From: an uncultured Ruminococcus sp.
Lineage (GTDB): Bacteria > Bacillota > Clostridia > Oscillospirales > Acutalibacteraceae
Assembly (NCBI GenBank): GCA_902773065.1
Contig: CACYDD010000050.1
Coordinates: 1 to 7,610 of the forward strand
DNA: 7,610 nt
Direction of reading: 5' to 3'
The translations under genes and the position numbers were made by a program. The notes beneath the pieces were generated by a model that saw only the letters and a program-made list of their open reading frames with translations, was not told where the DNA came from and did no database searches. Each line of letters starts with the position of its first letter. Within the stretch, counting starts at the first letter, position 1. Positions 6,082 to 7,610 of this stretch are shown here, in pieces.

Positions 6082-6753
6082 TCAAACAGCAAATGAGGAG
6101 AGTGGGGTAGGAGTCACATGAAATGAATTACGCTGTGTTTTGAAAATTGCCGGAAGAAACGGCATAGCGGCAAAACACGGGAATTTCGTATTATCGGTTA
6201 GTGATTCTATTTTCTTTCTGAGTGTCTTTCTTGCATAGATCAGACGGCTTGTGACTGTGCTTTGCGGACAATCATAAAGTTCTGCAATTTCTTTAATGCT
6301 CATTCCCTGATAATAGAAAAGGAACAATGTATTTTTCTGTAATTCCGGCAGGCTCTGGATGATCGTTCCGATCGTGTCTGCTGTGTTTTTATTAATGATC
6401 TTATCCTCAAATGAGGCGGTAAAATCCTCACTGTCGGGAAACTCGTCAAGGGTTTCACTGTCCTGCGGAATGATCCTGTTCAGACGTTTCAGAAGATTGA
6501 TCGATTTGTTGACAGCAATCCTGCCGATCCAGCTTCTGAAACTTGTCGGATTTTCAAGTGTGCCGATATGCCGGAAAGCATCGAGAAATGTCTCCTGTGT
6601 GATATCTTCGGCATCATGAGGATTGTCGAGAATTTTCAGGCAGATGAAAAACACATCATTATAACACTCTGCATAAAGCTGTTCAAAAGCGGATGAATTA
6701 CCATTCTGAGCCATTGTAACCGTTAAAGCTATCTGTTCGTTATGAATATCCAT
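6082..6753 (-). CDS. ECF-type sigma-70 family RNA polymerase sigma factor
   Basis: Predicted protein of 223 aa. ATG at 6753 is chosen over the longer frame start at 6840 because AAAGGA lies 8 nt upstream, and MDIHNEQIAL begins the usual helix before region 2. Region 2 (about 20-92) shows AFEQLYAECYNDVFFICLKI, DAEDITQETFLDAF (core and -10 contacts) and SFRSWIGRIAVNKSINLLKR. An acidic linker (97-125) separates it from region 4 (about 130-184), with LPELQKNTLFLFYYQGMSIKEIAE and the helix-turn-helix QSTVTSRLIYARKTLRKKI. A Pro/Ser/Thr-rich tail (190-223) follows, with FLPAIFKTQ typical of ECF factors that continue into a membrane helix. The frame meets TGA at 6082-6084 and then runs on in phase into the membrane/DUF5050 protein. 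No zinc-binding anti-sigma gene is adjacent, so the downstream membrane segment is the likely control element. Target promoters are unknown. Confidence 0.9.
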   Translation of the reverse strand: MDIHNEQIALTVTMAQNGNSSAFEQLYAECYNDVFFICLKILDNPHDAEDITQETFLDAFRHIGTLENPTSFRSWIGRIAVNKSINLLKRLNRIIPQDSETLDEFPDSEDFTASFEDKIINKNTADTIGTIIQSLPELQKNTLFLFYYQGMSIKEIAELYDCPQSTVTSRLIYARKTLRKKIESLTDNTKFPCFAAMPFLPAIFKTQRNSFHVTPTPLSSFAV

Positions 6754-6761
6754 GTCAAAAT

Positions 6762-6767
6762 TCCTTT
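6762..6767 (-). promoter_or_regulatory. Ribosome binding site that decides the sigma factor start
   Basis: On the minus strand AAAGGA is followed by an 8-nt spacer and ATG at 6753. The 29-codon extension back to 6840 is AT-rich, has no comparable site, and would place this motif within the coding sequence, so the shorter start is preferred. Confidence 0.75.
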
Positions 6768-6856
6768 CTTTTAAAACTGATTTGATAATACTTCTATTAT
6801 TACAGACAATCGAAAGTGGAAAAAAACGTATATTTTCCAAAAAAATTTATTCATTC

Positions 6857-6893
6857 AAAACAGCGGCATGATTTACCATCATACCGCTGTTTT
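6857..6893 (-). terminator. Terminator of the small membrane protein gene
   Basis: A 16-bp stem (6857-6872 with 6878-6893) has a 5-nt loop. The single irregular position is a G-U wobble in the minus-strand RNA but a C-A mismatch in the plus-strand RNA, which indicates minus-strand use. The stem ends in TTTT and a run of seven T follows after an AT-rich gap. It begins 7 nt past the stop codon at 6901 and separates this gene from the sigma unit downstream. Confidence 0.8.
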
Positions 6894-6900
6894 CATTTTG

Positions 6901-7176
6901 TTATTTTAACAGGAAATAGGCAAAGGTGAGGATCATGGTAATGATATTGACCGATATTTCAATCAGAAGACCCACTCTCAATATAATTGCTCCGTATTTT
7001 TTCCAGTTTTCTGCATAGCTGTATCTTTCAAAGAATCTTTTGCTGTTTAAGACAATATAAACGACCGAGAATACGATCAGTAGCAGGATCGAAAGTACCA
7101 GCAGGAGTTTCATTGCCATATCGAGAAGTGCAAAAGCAAGAGCCAATGCAAGGATAAGTAAAAACATCAGTATCAT
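6901..7176 (-). CDS. Small membrane protein of unknown function
   Basis: Predicted protein of 91 aa, mostly hydrophobic. Three likely transmembrane helices are visible: about residues 2-20 (ILMFLLILALALAFALLDM), 22-43 (KLLLVLSILLLIVFSVVYIV) and 66-90 (ILRVGLLIEISVNIITMILT and beyond). The only sizeable polar loop is basic and aromatic (NSKRFFERYSYAENWKKYG, about 44-62). The start at 7176 is supported by AAAGGTGA (7184-7191) with a 7-nt spacer. No catalytic motif or recognised family signature is seen. It has its own terminator downstream and is separated from the RodA-like gene by an intergenic palindrome, so it may be monocistronic. It could be a small integral membrane accessory protein, but no function is assigned. 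Confidence 0.7.
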   Translation of the reverse strand: MILMFLLILALALAFALLDMAMKLLLVLSILLLIVFSVVYIVLNSKRFFERYSYAENWKKYGAIILRVGLLIEISVNIITMILTFAYFLLK

Positions 7177-7183
7177 TTTTATA

Positions 7184-7191
7184 TCACCTTT
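7184..7191 (-). promoter_or_regulatory. Ribosome binding site of the small membrane protein gene
   Basis: AAAGGTGA on the minus strand, 7 nt before ATG at 7176. This is a good Shine-Dalgarno match and a main reason to treat the 91-codon frame as a real gene. Confidence 0.7.
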
Positions 7192-7231
7192 CTTTTATGG
7201 GAGTTGTTAAATTGAAAATTGAAAGTGAAAA

Positions 7232-7320
7232 ATGACAGCGTGGCGAAGTTTGACGGAGGGATTGTAACTACCCACGGCTATTGAAGCCAACTTCAGCGTA
7301 CCAACACCGCCACGCCATTC
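7232..7320. repeat. Intergenic palindromic element, possibly REP-like
   Basis: Outer arms GCGTGGCG (7238-7245) and CGCCACGC (7309-7316) are perfect complements, and the similarity extends outward to AATGA at 7231-7235 and its complement in CATTCATT at the right. Inside, GAAGTT (7245-7250) pairs with AACTTC (7289-7294), and GGCT/AGCC forms a small inner hairpin near 7276-7288. GC content is clearly higher than in the AT-rich flanks. No ORF is supported. On the minus strand the right-hand stem is followed by ATTTTTC, so it might also act as a weak terminator for the RodA-like gene. Whether other copies exist in the genome cannot be seen here. Confidence 0.5.
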
Positions 7321-7350
7321 ATTGTACATTGCACATTGTACATTGTACAT
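7321..7350. repeat. Tandem heptamer array, four units of ATTGTAC
   Basis: Four head-to-tail 7-bp units, ATTGTAC ATTGCAC ATTGTAC ATTGTAC, end in a partial ATT, with one T-to-C change in unit two. The core TTGTACA is palindromic. The array ends a few bases past the stop codon of the minus-strand RodA-like gene. A related stretch in inverted orientation, AATGTATAATGTACAT, occurs at 885-900 just before the LRR/Big_2 start. Confidence 0.8.
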
Positions 7351-7353
7351 TTA

Positions 7354-7610
7354 TTACGTGGCATAGGCACTTCCTTTCGGAAGGGCAACCTTAATTTGTT
7401 TTTCTGTTCTTTCATTTCTGTGCATATAGACGCTTTGTACAATCCCGACACCCAGATAAAGGCAGGCGGCGGAAGAACCTCCCGAACTAAAAAACGGAAG
7501 TGTAATCCCTACAACTGGAAGAAGTCCCAGAACCATGCCAAGATTAATGGTGATCTGCGTGGCAAGCAATGAGAAAAATCCCATACAAATACATTTTCCA
7601 AGTATATCAT
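7354..7610 (-). CDS. rodA: RodA-like SEDS-family peptidoglycan polymerase, C-terminal fragment
   Basis: About 84 codons before the stop at 7354-7356 are visible; the frame is open to the right edge, so the N-terminal part lies outside. The sequence TINLGMVLGLLPVVGITLP, followed by FFSSGGSS, is the signature of the last part of SEDS proteins (RodA/FtsW/SpoVE), including the region around the penultimate membrane helix. The subsequent helix LYLGVGIVQSVYMHRNE resembles the RodA pattern (NxGMVxGxLPVVGxxLP and GxGIVxSxxxHR) more than FtsW. These are multi-pass membrane glycosyltransferases that polymerise lipid II with a partner class B PBP during cell elongation. The catalytic Asp loop is not in the window. 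The tail of about 20 residues (RTEKQIKVALPKGSAYAT) is cytoplasmic. Assignment to RodA over another SEDS paralogue is likely but not certain from this fragment. Confidence 0.85.
   Translation of the reverse strand, partial: DILGKCICMGFFSLLATQITINLGMVLGLLPVVGITLPFFSSGGSSAACLYLGVGIVQSVYMHRNERTEKQIKVALPKGSAYAT

Noticed and set aside
6082..6084. Genome-wide reassignment of TGA to an amino acid
   Set aside because: The LRR gene at 1-846 ends in TGA at the exact position where its paralogue ends in TAA after the same KYENY residues, so TGA functions as stop in this genome.
6754..6840. N-terminal extension of the sigma factor to the ATG at 6840
   Set aside because: The extension reads through an AT-rich promoter-like region and over the AAAGGA ribosome binding site. 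ECF factors normally begin close to the helix before region 2, which fits the start at 6753.
7321..7350. Possible CRISPR-like array
   Set aside because: The units are 7 bp with no spacers; it is a simple tandem repeat, and no cas genes are present.
7336..7572. 78-codon plus-strand open frame opposite the RodA-like gene
   Set aside because: It overlaps a clearly recognisable SEDS C-terminus on the other strand, begins in the heptamer array and has no family features.

Overview
The window looks like an AT-leaning chromosomal segment from a gut or rumen Clostridia, most likely a Ruminococcus/Oscillospiraceae-type bacterium. This is inferred from gene content only: BspA-type leucine-rich-repeat (LRR_5) surface proteins with Big_2 Ig-like domains, a DUF5050-type propeller protein, an ECF sigma factor, and short palindromic intergenic elements of the kind common in those genomes. 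No rRNA, tRNA or CRISPR array is visible.

Layout. Positions 1-3930 (plus strand) carry three BspA-family LRR genes: a 5'-truncated one (1-846), a secreted LRR protein with four Big_2 domains (920-2794), and a membrane-anchored LRR protein (2932-3930). The first and third are close paralogues. The third lacks a block of exactly 91 codons (about four LRRs) that the first has. A promoter overlaps the stop codon of the first gene and a strong hairpin terminator follows the second, so the middle gene can be its own transcription unit. Immediately after the third stop codon lies a 328-bp palindromic, MITE-like element (3934-4261) with 15-bp terminal inverted repeats and a perfect 7-bp flanking duplication.

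Positions 4280-6753 (minus strand, convergent with the LRR genes) encode an ECF sigma factor (223 aa) and, downstream, a single-pass membrane protein with a DUF5050-like extracytoplasmic domain (566 aa). They share one reading frame and are separated only by a TGA codon and 14 sense codons. The downstream ORF has no visible ribosome binding site. This looks like one ancestral membrane-tethered sigma factor/sensor gene of about 804 codons, interrupted by a single stop.

Positions 6857-7610 (minus strand) hold a small three-helix membrane protein of unknown function (6901-7176), an intergenic palindrome, a four-unit heptamer array, and the C-terminus of a RodA-like SEDS peptidoglycan polymerase that runs off the right edge. 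The LRR genes plausibly encode surface-displayed adhesion or interaction proteins. A regulatory link from the neighbouring sigma factor to them is possible but not shown by the sequence. The observations most worth following up are the in-frame TGA in the sigma/DUF5050 gene, the MITE-like insertion, and a 14-A run that replaces a conserved beta strand in the last Big_2 domain.
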